From assembly GCF_011806565.1 (NCBI RefSeq), contig NZ_JAATOP010000001.1:434001-498000 (forward strand): DNA of 64,000 nt. The letters are read 5' to 3'. Position numbers and translations under genes: made by a program. The notes beneath the pieces were generated by a model that worked only from the letters and a program-made list of their open reading frames with translations, was not told the DNA's origin and searched no databases. This document shows positions 51,374-61,221 of this stretch, in pieces. The stretch comes from Marivivens donghaensis (GTDB taxonomy: Bacteria > Pseudomonadota > Alphaproteobacteria > Rhodobacterales > Rhodobacteraceae). The number at the start of each line of letters is the position of its first letter. Positions within the stretch are counted from its first letter, which is position 1.

Positions 51374-52603
51374 CTAAGCCGTAATCAGGATCGCGCGGAA
51401 GTCGTTGACGTTGGTGAGCGTCGGTCCCGTCACGACCTGATCGCCGAGCGCGGCAAAGAAGCTATGCGCATCGTTGTTGTCCAGCATCGCCTGCGGATCG
51501 AGGCTCAGTGCCTTCGCGCGCTGCAACGTGTCCGGCGAGATGATCGCGCCCGCAACCTCGGCCCCGCCATCGACGCCGTCCGTATCGCAGGCGAGGGCAT
51601 GGATGTTTGCGGCTCCGTCCAGTGCGATAGCCAGCGCGAGGAGGTATTCGACGTTCGGGCCGCCGACGCCGGTCCCGCGACAGGTGACCGTCAACTCTCC
51701 GCCAGACAGCAGCAGACAGGGTTTGGACGACAGCGCGAGGGCGGCATGTACAGCGGCGACCTCGCGCGCCTCACCCTCGATGGCATCGCCGAGGATTTGC
51801 ACCGGCATCGTCGCTAACTCGGCAGCCGCTTCGAGTGACTGGGCAGGGGCTGCGTAGATCACATTCTCGGTCGTCCTCAGGCGCTCGTCATCGGGCGCGA
51901 TGACGCCGGTCGGGTGGCTCAAGGCAGTGATGACCGAGGGCGGGACTAACATCTTCCAATTGTCGATGACCGCCAAAGCGTCGGCGCTGGTCGACGGATC
52001 GCCGACGGTAGGGCCGGAGCCGATGAACGCAGGATTGTCCCCTGGCACGTCGGAAATCATCAGCGTGAGCATCTTCGCCGGATGCGCTGCTGCCGCGAGC
52101 TGCCCGCCCTTCACGCGGGAAATATGCTTGCGAACCGTATTCATGCGGTCAATCGGCGCGCCGGATGCCAGTAGGGCAGCGTTGAGCGCTTTCAGGTCGC
52201 CCAGCGAAATGCTCTCCGCCGGAGCCTCAAGCAATGCCGATGCGCCTCCCGAAATCAATGCCAACACAAAATCGTCCGGTCCACAGCCATCCAGCAGGTC
52301 CAGCATCCGCGCCGTTGCATCCGGTCCTGCCTGATCGGGGACAGGGTGGGCGGCTTCGACGATCTCGATCCCTTGGGTCGGGCGGGCATAGCCGTAGCGC
52401 GTGATGACCAGCCCTTCGCACGGTCCCCATTCCGCCTCCACCGCCTCTGCCATTCGTGCCGATGCCTTGCCAGCGCCGATGACGATCACGCGTCCGGCGG
52501 GCTTGGGTGGCAGGTGGTCTGCCAGAGACTGCATCGGATTCGCGACCTCGACGGCTTTGTCGAAAAGGCTGCGCAGAAATTGTGCTTCGGTCATGATCGG
52601 CAT
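51374..52603 (-). CDS. Glycerate 2-kinase (DUF4147/MOFRL family)
   Basis: 409 residues; ATG at 52603, with 52594 (MTEAQF) as alternative. The N-terminal DUF4147 domain has VIVIGAGKASARMAEAVE, HPVPDQAG and LISGGASALLEAP. The C-terminal MOFRL part has LLSGGELTVTCRGTGVGGPNVEYLLALAIAL and ALACDTDGVDGG. These enzymes phosphorylate D-glycerate to 2-phosphoglycerate. No serine-cycle or tartrate genes are beside it. It may serve glycolate or sugar-acid degradation; cotranscription with cyoABCD downstream is possible but the gap is 102 nt. Confidence 0.9.
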   Translation of the reverse strand: MPIMTEAQFLRSLFDKAVEVANPMQSLADHLPPKPAGRVIVIGAGKASARMAEAVEAEWGPCEGLVITRYGYARPTQGIEIVEAAHPVPDQAGPDATARMLDLLDGCGPDDFVLALISGGASALLEAPAESISLGDLKALNAALLASGAPIDRMNTVRKHISRVKGGQLAAAAHPAKMLTLMISDVPGDNPAFIGSGPTVGDPSTSADALAVIDNWKMLVPPSVITALSHPTGVIAPDDERLRTTENVIYAAPAQSLEAAAELATMPVQILGDAIEGEAREVAAVHAALALSSKPCLLLSGGELTVTCRGTGVGGPNVEYLLALAIALDGAANIHALACDTDGVDGGAEVAGAIISPDTLQRAKALSLDPQAMLDNNDAHSFFAALGDQVVTGPTLTNVNDFRAILITA

Positions 52604-52770
52604 GTCTCACGTTGATACGGTTTCAATCTTAACCGCTTATTCCCAAAAGACTATTGTGCAGATTCTTGCGCGAGCTGGGCGCGAGCGCAGGTTTATCGCT
52701 ATCAGTGGCCTCACAAATACTTGAACTCCTCGTGTTCGGTGGTTTAGCTCACCCTACAGGAGGATTGCCG

Positions 52771-53610
52771 ATGCGATTTTTTGTAACCGAAGACGGAACG
52801 AAGCTTGCCTATAAGGACGAGGGCGAGGGCCTTCCGGTACTCGCGCTTGCTGGACTGACCAGAGACGGTCGGGATTTCGACTATGTTGCACCGCATCTTG
52901 AAGGTATCCGCCTGATCCGGCTCGACAGCCGTGGACGTGGCCAATCGGGGTGGAGCGGGGCCGACACCTACTCCGTTCCGCAGGAAGCCGACGATGCAAT
53001 CGCGCTTCTGGATCACCTCAAAATTGACAAAGCCGCGATCCTCGGCACCTCGCGTGGCGGCCTGATTGCGATGCTGCTCGGCGCAGTCGCCAAGGGCCGT
53101 CTGCACGGCATCTGCCTCAACGACGTCGGCCCTGTGCTGGAACCGCCTGCGCTTACGCGGATCGGCGACTATATTGGCAAACGCCCTGTCGCGAAGACGA
53201 TTGAAGGTATGGCCGAAAAACTGTCCCACGATCCCGCATTCCCGAATGTGCCGATGTCGCGCTGGATCGAGGAGGCGGAGCGTCACTATGTTCAGGAAGG
53301 CACCGGCCTCGGCCTGCCTTATGATCCCGAATTGCGCACGTCGTTCATGAAGGCACTCGATGCGCCGGCAGTGGACGCTTGGCCGCTGTTCGACGCGATG
53401 AAAGGCATTCCGCTGATGCTCGTTCGCGGTCACAACACCGACCTGCTGTCCGAGGAAACCGCGAACGAGATGCGCAAGCGTATCCCCGAGATGATCTTCG
53501 TCGATGTGGCTGACCGTGGACACGTGCCGTTCCTCGACGAGCCGCTTGTCGTCTCGGCCCTCCAGAGATGGATCGGCGAGATGAAAGATCGCGCCTCAAA
53601 GGCCGAGTAG
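52771..53610 (+). CDS. Alpha/beta-fold hydrolase
   Basis: 279 residues from the ATG at 52771, which has a textbook AGGAGG about 8 nt upstream; a longer in-frame ORF from 52654 is not supported. Classical fold: oxyanion region ALAGLTRDGRDF, nucleophile elbow GTSRGG (92-97, Ser94), acid in GHNTDLLS, and base His in VADRGHVPF. No signal peptide. It resembles 3-oxoadipate enol-lactonase and haloperoxidase-like esterases, but lacks operon partners that would fix the substrate. Its 3' end overlaps the convergent LysR gene by 15 nt. Confidence 0.92.
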   Translation: MRFFVTEDGTKLAYKDEGEGLPVLALAGLTRDGRDFDYVAPHLEGIRLIRLDSRGRGQSGWSGADTYSVPQEADDAIALLDHLKIDKAAILGTSRGGLIAMLLGAVAKGRLHGICLNDVGPVLEPPALTRIGDYIGKRPVAKTIEGMAEKLSHDPAFPNVPMSRWIEEAERHYVQEGTGLGLPYDPELRTSFMKALDAPAVDAWPLFDAMKGIPLMLVRGHNTDLLSEETANEMRKRIPEMIFVDVADRGHVPFLDEPLVVSALQRWIGEMKDRASKAE

Positions 53611-54525
53611 AATTTCCTGAAGCAACCTGTCGGCGGCACGGCTAAGCTGCCGCGTTCTGTCTTGAATGATGAAGAACGGCGTCACGGTAATCGTGGTGTC
53701 GATGTCGAGCGTCGTCAGGCGGCTACTGATCTGCGAGCTTGTCAGCAGTTCCGCCACTTCGCGCGATTGGGGCGAGATTGAATTGCTGTCAGCGAGCATT
53801 GCGAGCACCACGAGCAAAGAAGAGCTATGCACGACACGCGTCGGCGTGGGAATGCGCGCGGCGTAGTAAGCGTTCTCAACCGATTGGCGAATGGGCGAGC
53901 CGCGTTCCTGAATGATCCAGTCGTAATCGAGCAGCTCATCAAGGCTCACGTTCTTCTTGCTTGCAAGGGGGTGCGTGTCCTTTACGACGAGAGAGACAAC
54001 CTCGTTGCGGGCAGGGTGAACGCGAAGGGCGCGGCTATCGTATTCGGACGGCAGGCGGGCCAGCACGAAGTCCAGCGCGCCTTCGTCCAGAGCGCGGACC
54101 AACTGGTTGGACGGGCCGACCTCGATAGAGATTTCGATGTCCGGTGCTTCCTTGCGAACGGCCTGCACAGCAGGGACGAGAGAGCTTACCGCAGGGCCAG
54201 TGACCGACCCGACCCGGACGTTGCCCATCTGGCCGTCTTTCAGGTTCCGCACTTCCTGACCCAGCGAGTCGAGTTCCGACAGCACCACACGCGCGTGCCG
54301 GATGAACGCTTCGCCAACGGGGGTCGGGATCATGCCCTTGGGGTGCCGCTCGAACAGGGGGGCACCCGCAGCCGATTCCAGATCGGCCAATGTGCGCGAC
54401 GCCGCAGGTTGCGACAGGAAAAGGCTTTCAGCCGCGACCTGCAATTTGCCCGTTTCTGCCACGCGGACAACCAGACGTAGGTGGGCAGGTTTGATCCTAT
54501 GAATAAGGTCCATCGGCACCATCAT
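53596..54525 (-). CDS. LysR-family regulator, GbpR-like, of the chvE sugar operon
   Basis: 309 residues (Met4-Met5 are possible alternative starts). The HTH lies at about 14-60 (AHLRLVVRVAETGKLQVAAESLFLSQPAASRTLADLESAAG), followed by the LysR effector domain. It is divergent from chvE across 136 nt, the arrangement of gbpR and chvE in Agrobacterium, where GbpR controls the sugar-binding protein in response to sugars. Orthology to GbpR is inferred from position and general similarity. A 16-bp palindrome in the shared promoter is a candidate binding site. Confidence 0.9.
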   Translation of the reverse strand: MMVPMDLIHRIKPAHLRLVVRVAETGKLQVAAESLFLSQPAASRTLADLESAAGAPLFERHPKGMIPTPVGEAFIRHARVVLSELDSLGQEVRNLKDGQMGNVRVGSVTGPAVSSLVPAVQAVRKEAPDIEISIEVGPSNQLVRALDEGALDFVLARLPSEYDSRALRVHPARNEVVSLVVKDTHPLASKKNVSLDELLDYDWIIQERGSPIRQSVENAYYAARIPTPTRVVHSSSLLVVLAMLADSNSISPQSREVAELLTSSQISSRLTTLDIDTTITVTPFFIIQDRTRQLSRAADRLLQEILLGL

Positions 54526-54560
54526 AACATAAATGATATGAAGATGGTCGATATTGGAAT

Positions 54561-54576
54561 TTTACAGTTATGTAAA
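54561..54576. promoter_or_regulatory. Palindromic candidate LysR operator between gbpR-like gene and chvE
   Basis: TTTACA-GTTA-TGTAAA, perfect 6-bp arms with a 4-nt spacer. It contains the T-N11-A spacing of LysR-family sites. It lies 35 nt upstream of the regulator start and 85 nt upstream of chvE, central to the divergent promoter. A weaker repeat ATCAT-N7-ATGAT (54521-54537) overlaps the regulator start codon. Confidence 0.5.
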
Positions 54577-54661
54577 CGTCTGCCTATGACGATAGCGGGG
54601 ATCGACCCCGCAACATTGATGTGAAGCCGCAGAGGAGCGGCGGCACTTCTGGGAGGACATT

Positions 54662-55714
54662 ATGAAATTCAAGTATCTCGTGGCCACTGCTGCCGCGGCC
54701 ATTACCCTTGCGGGCGGCGCATTCGCTGACGGTCTTGTTGGCATCGCTATGCCGACCAAATCTTCGTCCCGCTGGATCTCGGACGGCAACTCGATGGTAG
54801 AGCAGTTCCAGGCTGCCGGCTACGAGACCGACCTGCAGTACGCGGAAGACGATATCCCGAACCAGCTCGCCCAGATCGAGAACATGATCACCAAGGGCGT
54901 GGACGTTCTGGTCATCGCGGCGATTGACGGCACCACGCTGTCGAACGCTCTGGAAAACGCTGCTGCTTCGGGCATCCACGTCATCGCGTATGACCGTCTG
55001 ATCCGTGACAGCGAAAACGTCGACTACTACGCGACCTTCGACAACTTCAAAGTCGGGGTGCAGCAGGCTTCGTCGCTGGTCAGCGGCCTCGAAGAGCGTT
55101 TCGGCGAAGGCCCGTATAATGTTGAACTCTTCGGCGGCTCGCCGGATGATAACAATGCGTATTTCTTCTACAACGGCGCGATGTCGGTTCTCCAGCCGCT
55201 CATCGACGACGGCACCGTGAACATCGGGTCCGGCCAGATGGGCATGGACACTGTCGGTACCCTGCGTTGGGACGGTGCAGTCGCCCAGTCGCGCATGGAT
55301 AACCTGCTGTCGGCTTACTACACCGATCAGGACGTCCACGGCGTTCTGTCGCCCTACGATGGTCTCTCCATCGGTATTCTGTCGTCGCTCAAAGGCGTTG
55401 GCTACGGTTCGGGCGATATGGAAATGCCGATCGTCACCGGTCAGGACGCCGAACTTCCGTCGGTGAAGTCGATCCTTGCAGGCGAGCAGTACTCGACCGT
55501 GTTCAAGGACACCCGCGAACTCGCTCGCGTCACCGTTGGCATGGTTGAAGCCGTTCTCGAAGGCGGCGAGCCGGAGATCAACGACACCGAGACCTACGAC
55601 AACGGCAAGAAGGTCGTTCCGTCCTACCTGCTGGAGCCGGTTTCGGTCGACGCATCCAACTGGGAAGAGATCCTCGTTGGTTCGGGCTACTACACCGCCG
55701 ACCAAGTCGAATAA
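54662..55714 (+). CDS. chvE: Multiple-monosaccharide ABC transporter substrate-binding protein, ChvE-like
   Basis: 350 residues with a signal peptide ending [10 protein letters not shown] (about 22 residues); GGGAGG box 6 nt before the ATG. The mature N-terminus [22 protein letters not shown] and the stretch [31 protein letters not shown], with [19 protein letters not shown], are those of ChvE, which binds L-arabinose, D-galactose, D-glucose, D-xylose and D-fucose in Agrobacterium. It is followed by a hairpin and by mmsA/mmsB-type genes. Its downstream neighbours support L-arabinose and D-galactose as main substrates. Confidence 0.95.
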   Translation: MKFKYLVATAAAAITLAGGAFADGLVGIAMPTKSSSRWISDGNSMVEQFQAAGYETDLQYAEDDIPNQLAQIENMITKGVDVLVIAAIDGTTLSNALENAAASGIHVIAYDRLIRDSENVDYYATFDNFKVGVQQASSLVSGLEERFGEGPYNVELFGGSPDDNNAYFFYNGAMSVLQPLIDDGTVNIGSGQMGMDTVGTLRWDGAVAQSRMDNLLSAYYTDQDVHGVLSPYDGLSIGILSSLKGVGYGSGDMEMPIVTGQDAELPSVKSILAGEQYSTVFKDTRELARVTVGMVEAVLEGGEPEINDTETYDNGKKVVPSYLLEPVSVDASNWEEILVGSGYYTADQVE

Positions 55715-55729
55715 TCGTCCATCCTTCCC

Positions 55730-55759
55730 GACCCGTCCGCGCGCAAACGCGGGCGGGTC
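55730..55759 (+). terminator. Intercistronic hairpin between chvE and the ATPase gene
   Basis: GACCCGTCCGCG / CGCGGGCGGGTC, a 12-bp stem with one G-U pair and a 6-nt loop (55742-55747), 15 nt after the chvE stop. A short CCCC-AAAA run follows, no T-tract. It probably lets the binding protein be made in excess of the transporter core. Confidence 0.65.
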
Positions 55760-55781
55760 CCCAAAAGACTAAGGGGCGAAT

Positions 55782-57302
55782 ATGACTCCGCTGCTGCAAA
55801 TGCAGTCCATCACCAAGGAATTCCCCGGCGTTAAGGCGCTCGATCAGGTGAACTTGAAGGTGATGGAGGGCGAAATACACGCGATTTGTGGTGAGAACGG
55901 CGCCGGCAAATCCACTCTCATGAAAGTTCTGTCAGGGGTTTATCCCGCCGGTAGCTACGACGGCGAAATCCACTACGACGGTCAACTTGCAGAATTCCGC
56001 GATATCTCCGACAGCGAAAAGCGCGGCATCATCATCATTCACCAAGAGCTGGCTCTGGTTCCGCTCCTGTCGATTGCCGAGAATATCTTCCTCGGTAACG
56101 AGCGTGCCTCCAAGGGCGTCATCGACTGGCGCAGCACCTTTGCCAAGACCGAGGACCTGCTGAAAAAAGTCGGTCTGCGCGAAAGCCCCGGTACGCTGAT
56201 TGAAAAGCTCGGCGTCGGTAAACAGCAGCTGGTCGAGATCGCTAAGGCACTGTCGAAAGAAGTGCGCCTACTGATCCTCGACGAGCCGACCGCGGCGTTG
56301 TCCGAAGCCGACAGCCAAGCACTGCTCGACCTGATGCTGGAACTGAAGGCGCAGGGCGTCACGCAGATCATCATCAGCCACAAGCTGAACGAGGTCCGCC
56401 GCGTCGCCGACACCGTCACCGTCATCCGCGACGGCACCACCGTCTCGACCATCGACGCGCGTACCGAAGCCGTCACCGAAGACCGCATCGTCCGCGACAT
56501 GGTCGGCCGCGACATGGCGAACCGCTATCCGGAACGTGACCGCCGCGCGGGCGAGATGCTCATGGAGGTCAGTGACTGGAACGTCTGGCATCCCGAACAT
56601 AACGACCGCCAGATCATCAAGAACATCAATCTCAACGTCCGTGCGGGCGAGGTTGTCGGTATTGCAGGTCTTATGGGCTCTGGCCGGACCGAGCTAGCTA
56701 TGTCCATTTTCGGGCGCAGCTACGGCCAGAACATCTCTGGCGAGGTGAAACTCAAGGGGCAGGTCGCCAACGTCAAGGAAATCGACAAGGCTATCGACGC
56801 GGGCCTTGCTTACGTCACCGAAGACCGCAAATCGCTCGGTCTCGTGCTGGACGAGAACATCCGCACCAACGTGACGCTGGCGAACCTCGAAGGCGTGTCG
56901 CGCAGCGGCGTGATCAACGAGAACGCGGAAACCACCGTGGCCGAAAAATACCGCGCCGCGATGAACATCCGCACACCGTCGGTGTTCCAGAAAGTCGGCA
57001 ACCTGTCGGGCGGCAACCAGCAGAAGGTTGTTCTGTCCAAGTGGCTCTTTGCCGAGCCCGAGGTGCTGATCCTCGACGAGCCGACACGCGGTATCGACGT
57101 CGGTGCGAAATACGAAATCTACAACATTATCAACGATCTGTCCGCACAAGGGAAAGGCGTTCTGATGATCTCGTCTGAGATGCCGGAACTGCTGGGGATG
57201 TGTGACCGGATCTACGTCATGAACGAAGGCGCTTTCGTGGGCGAACTGACCGCCGCCGAGGCCAGCCAAGAGCGCATCATGTCGCTCATCGTAACGGAAT
57301 AG
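55782..57302 (+). CDS. gguA: Multiple-monosaccharide ABC transporter ATP-binding protein (MmsA/GguA)
   Basis: 506 residues with two fused ABC domains, as in CUT2 sugar importers. The N-terminal Walker A is GENGAGKST (37-45). The N-terminal signature region is [16 protein letters not shown] and Walker B is [11 protein letters not shown]. The C-terminal half has the degenerate [16 protein letters not shown] and the intact signature [14 protein letters not shown] with [12 protein letters not shown]. It energises ChvE-dependent sugar uptake. The gene lies 68 nt after chvE and 15 nt before the permease gene. Confidence 0.95.
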   Translation: MTPLLQMQSITKEFPGVKALDQVNLKVMEGEIHAICGENGAGKSTLMKVLSGVYPAGSYDGEIHYDGQLAEFRDISDSEKRGIIIIHQELALVPLLSIAENIFLGNERASKGVIDWRSTFAKTEDLLKKVGLRESPGTLIEKLGVGKQQLVEIAKALSKEVRLLILDEPTAALSEADSQALLDLMLELKAQGVTQIIISHKLNEVRRVADTVTVIRDGTTVSTIDARTEAVTEDRIVRDMVGRDMANRYPERDRRAGEMLMEVSDWNVWHPEHNDRQIIKNINLNVRAGEVVGIAGLMGSGRTELAMSIFGRSYGQNISGEVKLKGQVANVKEIDKAIDAGLAYVTEDRKSLGLVLDENIRTNVTLANLEGVSRSGVINENAETTVAEKYRAAMNIRTPSVFQKVGNLSGGNQQKVVLSKWLFAEPEVLILDEPTRGIDVGAKYEIYNIINDLSAQGKGVLMISSEMPELLGMCDRIYVMNEGAFVGELTAAEASQERIMSLIVTE

Positions 57303-57316
57303 GGAGACCATCGAAG

Positions 57317-58531
57317 ATGGAACAGGCAACCAACAATTCGGGCGGTCTGGGCGCTTATCTCAAGCACCACATTCGCGAATACGGTCTACTTTTCGCGCTG
57401 ATCGCTATCATGCTGATCTTCCAGATCTGGACGAACGGCACGCTTCTGAAGCCGGTGAACATCACCAACCTTTTCTTGCAGAACAGCTACATCATCATCA
57501 TGGCGCTGGGCATGTTGGTGGTCATCGTGTCGGGCAATATCGACCTCTCGGTCGGCTCGGTCATGGGCTTTATCGGCGCTTTCGCTGCGGTGATGGTGGT
57601 CGAATGGGACATGCCGGTGGCAGTCACCATGCTGGCCTCGCTCGGCGTGGGTATTCTGATCGGCGCGGCACAGGGCTACTTTGTCGCGTACTGGAAAATT
57701 CCGTCGTTCATCGTGACGCTGGCAGGGATGCTCGTATTCCGCGGTCTGTCGCTCTGGCTGCTCGAAGGCCAGTCGATCGGTCCGTTCCCGCAGTCGTTCC
57801 AGCAGATTTCAACCGGTTTTATTCCGGATATCGTTCCGACAGGTTTCTCGAAGTCGCTCGCTGAAATCGCAGGTTCGCGCAACTTCAACGTCCTCGCCGT
57901 GCTGCTTGGTCTCGTGGCCGTGCTCGCGATTATCTACGTCGGTATGCGCGAACGTGCCCGCAATGCGCGCTACGGTGTGGTCGGTGAGCCCTTTGCGTTC
58001 TTCGTTGTCCGCAACGCCATCGTCGCCGGTGCGCTGCTGTTCGTCAGCTTCAAGCTCGCTACCTTCCGCGGTCTGCCGAACGTGCTGATCTCGATGGTCG
58101 TGCTGACCGTGATCTACGCCTTCCTCACCGCCAACACGACCATCGGTCGCCGCGTCTATGCGCTGGGCGGCAACGAAAAAGCGGCAAAGCTATCGGGCAT
58201 CAAGACCGAGCGTCTGACCTTCCTCGCCTTCGTCAACATGGGGATGCTCGCGGCGCTTGGTGGCCTGATCTTCGCGGCCCGCCTCAACACCGCAACGCCC
58301 AAAGCAGGCTTCGCGGTCGAGCTTGACGTCATTGCGGCGGTCTTCATCGGCGGCGCGTCCATGTCGGGCGGTTCGGGCAAGATCGTCGGCGCGGTTGTCG
58401 GCGCGTTCATCATGGGCGTCATGAACAACGGCATGTCGATCGTCGGTATCGGCATCGACTTCCAGCAGGTCATCAAGGGCCTCGTGCTGCTCGCCGCTGT
58501 GTTCTTCGACGTCTACAATAAAAGCAAGTAA
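57317..58531 (+). CDS. gguB: Multiple-monosaccharide ABC transporter permease (MmsB/GguB)
   Basis: 404 residues with about ten hydrophobic helices, longer than RbsC-type permeases but the usual size for GguB/MmsB. Family stretches include VIVSGNIDLSVGSVMGF, GAAQGYFVAYWKIPSFIVTLAGMLVFRGLSLWLLEGQSIGPFP and a conserved end, DVIAAVFIGGASMSGGSGKIVGAVVGAFIMGVMNNGMSI. It forms the homodimeric channel of the ChvE importer. It is followed by the dehydratase gene after 10 nt, so transport and catabolism are one operon. Confidence 0.95.
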   Translation: MEQATNNSGGLGAYLKHHIREYGLLFALIAIMLIFQIWTNGTLLKPVNITNLFLQNSYIIIMALGMLVVIVSGNIDLSVGSVMGFIGAFAAVMVVEWDMPVAVTMLASLGVGILIGAAQGYFVAYWKIPSFIVTLAGMLVFRGLSLWLLEGQSIGPFPQSFQQISTGFIPDIVPTGFSKSLAEIAGSRNFNVLAVLLGLVAVLAIIYVGMRERARNARYGVVGEPFAFFVVRNAIVAGALLFVSFKLATFRGLPNVLISMVVLTVIYAFLTANTTIGRRVYALGGNEKAAKLSGIKTERLTFLAFVNMGMLAALGGLIFAARLNTATPKAGFAVELDVIAAVFIGGASMSGGSGKIVGAVVGAFIMGVMNNGMSIVGIGIDFQQVIKGLVLLAAVFFDVYNKSK

Positions 58532-58540
58532 GGGTTAATC

Positions 58541-60283
58541 ATGTCGTTCAAACCTGCGCCCTGGCCGCGCAAACTGAGATCAACCCACTGGTACAGCGGC
58601 AACTCCCGCGACACGATTTACCATCGTGGTTGGCTCAAGAACCAAGGCTACCCTTCCGACCTGTTCGACGGGCGCCCGATCATTGGCATCCTCAACACTT
58701 GGTCCGAACTGACGCCGTGCAACGGCCACCTTCGCGAGCTGGCGGAGAAGGTCAAAGCGGGCATCTGGGAAGCTGGTGGTTTCCCTGTCGAAGTGCCGGT
58801 GTTTTCGGCGTCGGAGAACACCTTCCGCCCCACGGCGATGATGTTCCGCAACCTCGCGGCCATGTCGATCGAAGAGCAGATGCGGGGTCAGCCGATTGAC
58901 GGCGCTGTGCTCTTGGTCGGCTGTGACAAAACCACACCGTCTCTCATGATGGCTGCGGCATCGACCGACATTCCGTCCATTGTCGTAACCGGCGGCCCAA
59001 TGCTGAACGGCCATTTCCGCGGCGAGCAGATCGGGTCCGGTACCGCGCTATGGCGTTTCTCTGAAGCCGTTAAGGCAGGGGAGATGACGCAGGAAGATTT
59101 CCTCGAAGCAGAGCAGGCCATGTCCCGCTCGTCGGGCACCTGCAACACGATGGGCACTGCGTCCTCAATGGCTTCGATGGCCGAGGCGCTCGGCATGGCG
59201 TTGTCGGGTAACGCGGCAATTCCCGCCGTCGACAGCCGCCGCCGCGTGATGGCGCAGCTTTCGGGCCGCCGCATCGTGCAGATGGTGAAGGACGACCTCA
59301 AGCCGTCCGACATCATGACCAAGCAAGCGTTCGAGAACGCGATCCGCACGAATGCGGCCATCGGCGGCTCGACCAACGCGGTCATTCACCTGCTGGCCAT
59401 CGCAGGCCGCGTCGGGGTCGATCTGACGCTGGACGACTGGGACCGTTGCGGGCGCGATATCCCGACCATCGTGAACCTCATGCCTTCGGGCAAATACCTG
59501 ATGGAAGAATTCTTCTACGCCGGCGGTCTGCCCGTGGTGCTCAAGCGCCTCGCCGAAAGCGGTCACCTGCACAAGGACGCGCTGACCGTTTCGGGCGAGG
59601 GCATCTGGGAAGAGGTCAAGGACGTCGTCAATTACAACGAGGACGTCATTCTCCCCGCCGACAAGGCGCTGACTCAATCGGGCGGCATCGTTGTGCTCAA
59701 GGGCAACCTTGCCCCGAATGGCGCGGTGCTGAAACCGTCGGCCGCTTCGCCCCATCTGCTCAAACACCGTGGCCGCGCCGTCGTGTTCGAAGACATCGAC
59801 GACTACAAAGCCAAGATCAATGATGACGCCCTCGATATCGACGAGACTTGCATCATGGTCCTGAAGAACTGCGGTCCCAAGGGCTATCCGGGCATGGCCG
59901 AGGTCGGCAACATGGGCTTGCCGCCCAAGGTGCTGAAGAAGGGTATCACCGATATGGTCCGTATCTCGGACGCGCGCATGTCGGGTACCGCCTACGGCAC
60001 GGTGATCCTGCACACATCCCCCGAAGCCGCAGCCAAAGGTCCGCTCGCGATTGTACGCAATGGCGACTTCATCGAAGTGGATGTCGAGGCGCGGAAAATG
60101 CACCTCGAAATTTCGGACGAAGAGATGGCAGTGCGTCTGGCGGAGTGGCAACCTATCCACAATCATCCGGAGAGTGGATATGCTTGGTTGCATCAGCAGC
60201 ATGTACTTGGCGCCGACACTGGTGCCGACTTCGATTTCTTGAAAGGCTGCCGAGGCAACGAAGTTGGAAAGGAAGCCCATTGA
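58541..60283 (+). CDS. araC: L-arabinonate dehydratase (IlvD/Edd family)
   Basis: 580 residues, essentially the length of the Rhizobium L-arabinonate dehydratase. The [2Fe-2S] ligands fall at Cys60, Cys128 (GCDKTTPS) and Cys201 (SSGTCNTMG), and Lys130 corresponds to the carbamylated Mg-binding lysine, each one residue beyond the published Rhizobium numbering as I recall it. It dehydrates L-arabinonate to 2-dehydro-3-deoxy-L-arabinonate and probably also D-galactonate and D-fuconate. The stop overlaps the next gene's start (ATG at 60283). Note that the symbol araC here means the dehydratase, not the enterobacterial regulator. Confidence 0.93.
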   Translation: MSFKPAPWPRKLRSTHWYSGNSRDTIYHRGWLKNQGYPSDLFDGRPIIGILNTWSELTPCNGHLRELAEKVKAGIWEAGGFPVEVPVFSASENTFRPTAMMFRNLAAMSIEEQMRGQPIDGAVLLVGCDKTTPSLMMAAASTDIPSIVVTGGPMLNGHFRGEQIGSGTALWRFSEAVKAGEMTQEDFLEAEQAMSRSSGTCNTMGTASSMASMAEALGMALSGNAAIPAVDSRRRVMAQLSGRRIVQMVKDDLKPSDIMTKQAFENAIRTNAAIGGSTNAVIHLLAIAGRVGVDLTLDDWDRCGRDIPTIVNLMPSGKYLMEEFFYAGGLPVVLKRLAESGHLHKDALTVSGEGIWEEVKDVVNYNEDVILPADKALTQSGGIVVLKGNLAPNGAVLKPSAASPHLLKHRGRAVVFEDIDDYKAKINDDALDIDETCIMVLKNCGPKGYPGMAEVGNMGLPPKVLKKGITDMVRISDARMSGTAYGTVILHTSPEAAAKGPLAIVRNGDFIEVDVEARKMHLEISDEEMAVRLAEWQPIHNHPESGYAWLHQQHVLGADTGADFDFLKGCRGNEVGKEAH

Positions 60284-61212
60284 TGGAAATCGCACTTGTT
60301 GGCGTTGGTAAAATTGCAATCGACCAGCACATCCCGTCTATCTCCGCCTCGCCCGATTGGGAACTGTCCGCGACGGTATCGCGTCATGGTTCGGTCGACG
60401 GTGTGGAAGCCTTCACCGACTTCGACGAGATGCTGGAGAAGCGCCGCGATATCCGTGTGATTTCGCTCTGCCTGCCGCCTGTGCCGCGCTTCGACTATGC
60501 CGCGAAAGCCATCCGCGCAGGGCGTCATGTGATGTTGGAAAAGCCGCCGGGCGCTACGCTGGCCGAATGCCACGCACTCGAAGCGCTGGCCCGCGAACAC
60601 CGCGTGTCGATCTATGCGACGTGGCACAGCCGCGAGGCGGACAAAGTTGCTGCGGCAAAGGCTTGGCTTGCGGACAAGACGCTTCGCAAGCTGCATGTCA
60701 CTTGGAAGGAAGACGTGCGCCGTTGGCATCCCGGTCAGGAATGGATCTGGGAGCCGGGCGGGATGGGTGTCTTCGATCCGGGCATCAACGCGTTGTCTAT
60801 CTTGACCGAGATCCTGCCTGTGAATGTCCACCTGAAGTCGGCGGACCTCGACGTGCCTGAAAATCGCCAGACGCCTATCGGGGCGCGGCTCGATTTCTTC
60901 CACCCGAACGGCGCGGAAGTCATTGCCGATTTCGACTGGCGTCAGACAGGCGACCAGATCTGGCAGATCGAAGCCGTCACGGACGAAGGCACGCTGACGC
61001 TGCTCGAGGGCGGTGCGCGCATCCAGATCGACGGTGTCGAGGATGCGCTAGTTTCGGACAATCCTCTCGCGGGTGAATATCCGCGCCTCTATGCAAATAT
61101 GGCCAAGCTGCTGTCGACCGGCGGCATCGATATGGACCTGCGCCCGATGGTGCATGTGTCCGACGCTCTGGCTCTGGGCAGGCGGAATGCCGTCGAGCCT
61201 TTCCACGAATAG
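60283..61212 (+). CDS. araA: L-arabinose/D-galactose 1-dehydrogenase (Gfo/Idh/MocA family)
   Basis: 309 residues from the ATG at 60283; longer in-frame ORFs run through the dehydratase gene and are rejected. The NAD(P) motif is GVGKIA (7-12), the catalytic Lys lies in EKPPG (86-90), and the substrate-domain signature KEDVRRWHPGQEWIWEPGGMGVFDPGINAL agrees closely with Azospirillum L-arabinose 1-dehydrogenase. It oxidises the aldose to the aldonolactone; such enzymes usually accept L-arabinose, D-galactose and D-fucose. No lactonase gene is seen in the window, so hydrolysis may be spontaneous or encoded beyond it. Confidence 0.92.
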   Translation: MEIALVGVGKIAIDQHIPSISASPDWELSATVSRHGSVDGVEAFTDFDEMLEKRRDIRVISLCLPPVPRFDYAAKAIRAGRHVMLEKPPGATLAECHALEALAREHRVSIYATWHSREADKVAAAKAWLADKTLRKLHVTWKEDVRRWHPGQEWIWEPGGMGVFDPGINALSILTEILPVNVHLKSADLDVPENRQTPIGARLDFFHPNGAEVIADFDWRQTGDQIWQIEAVTDEGTLTLLEGGARIQIDGVEDALVSDNPLAGEYPRLYANMAKLLSTGGIDMDLRPMVHVSDALALGRRNAVEPFHE

Positions 61213-61221
61213 GAAACAACT

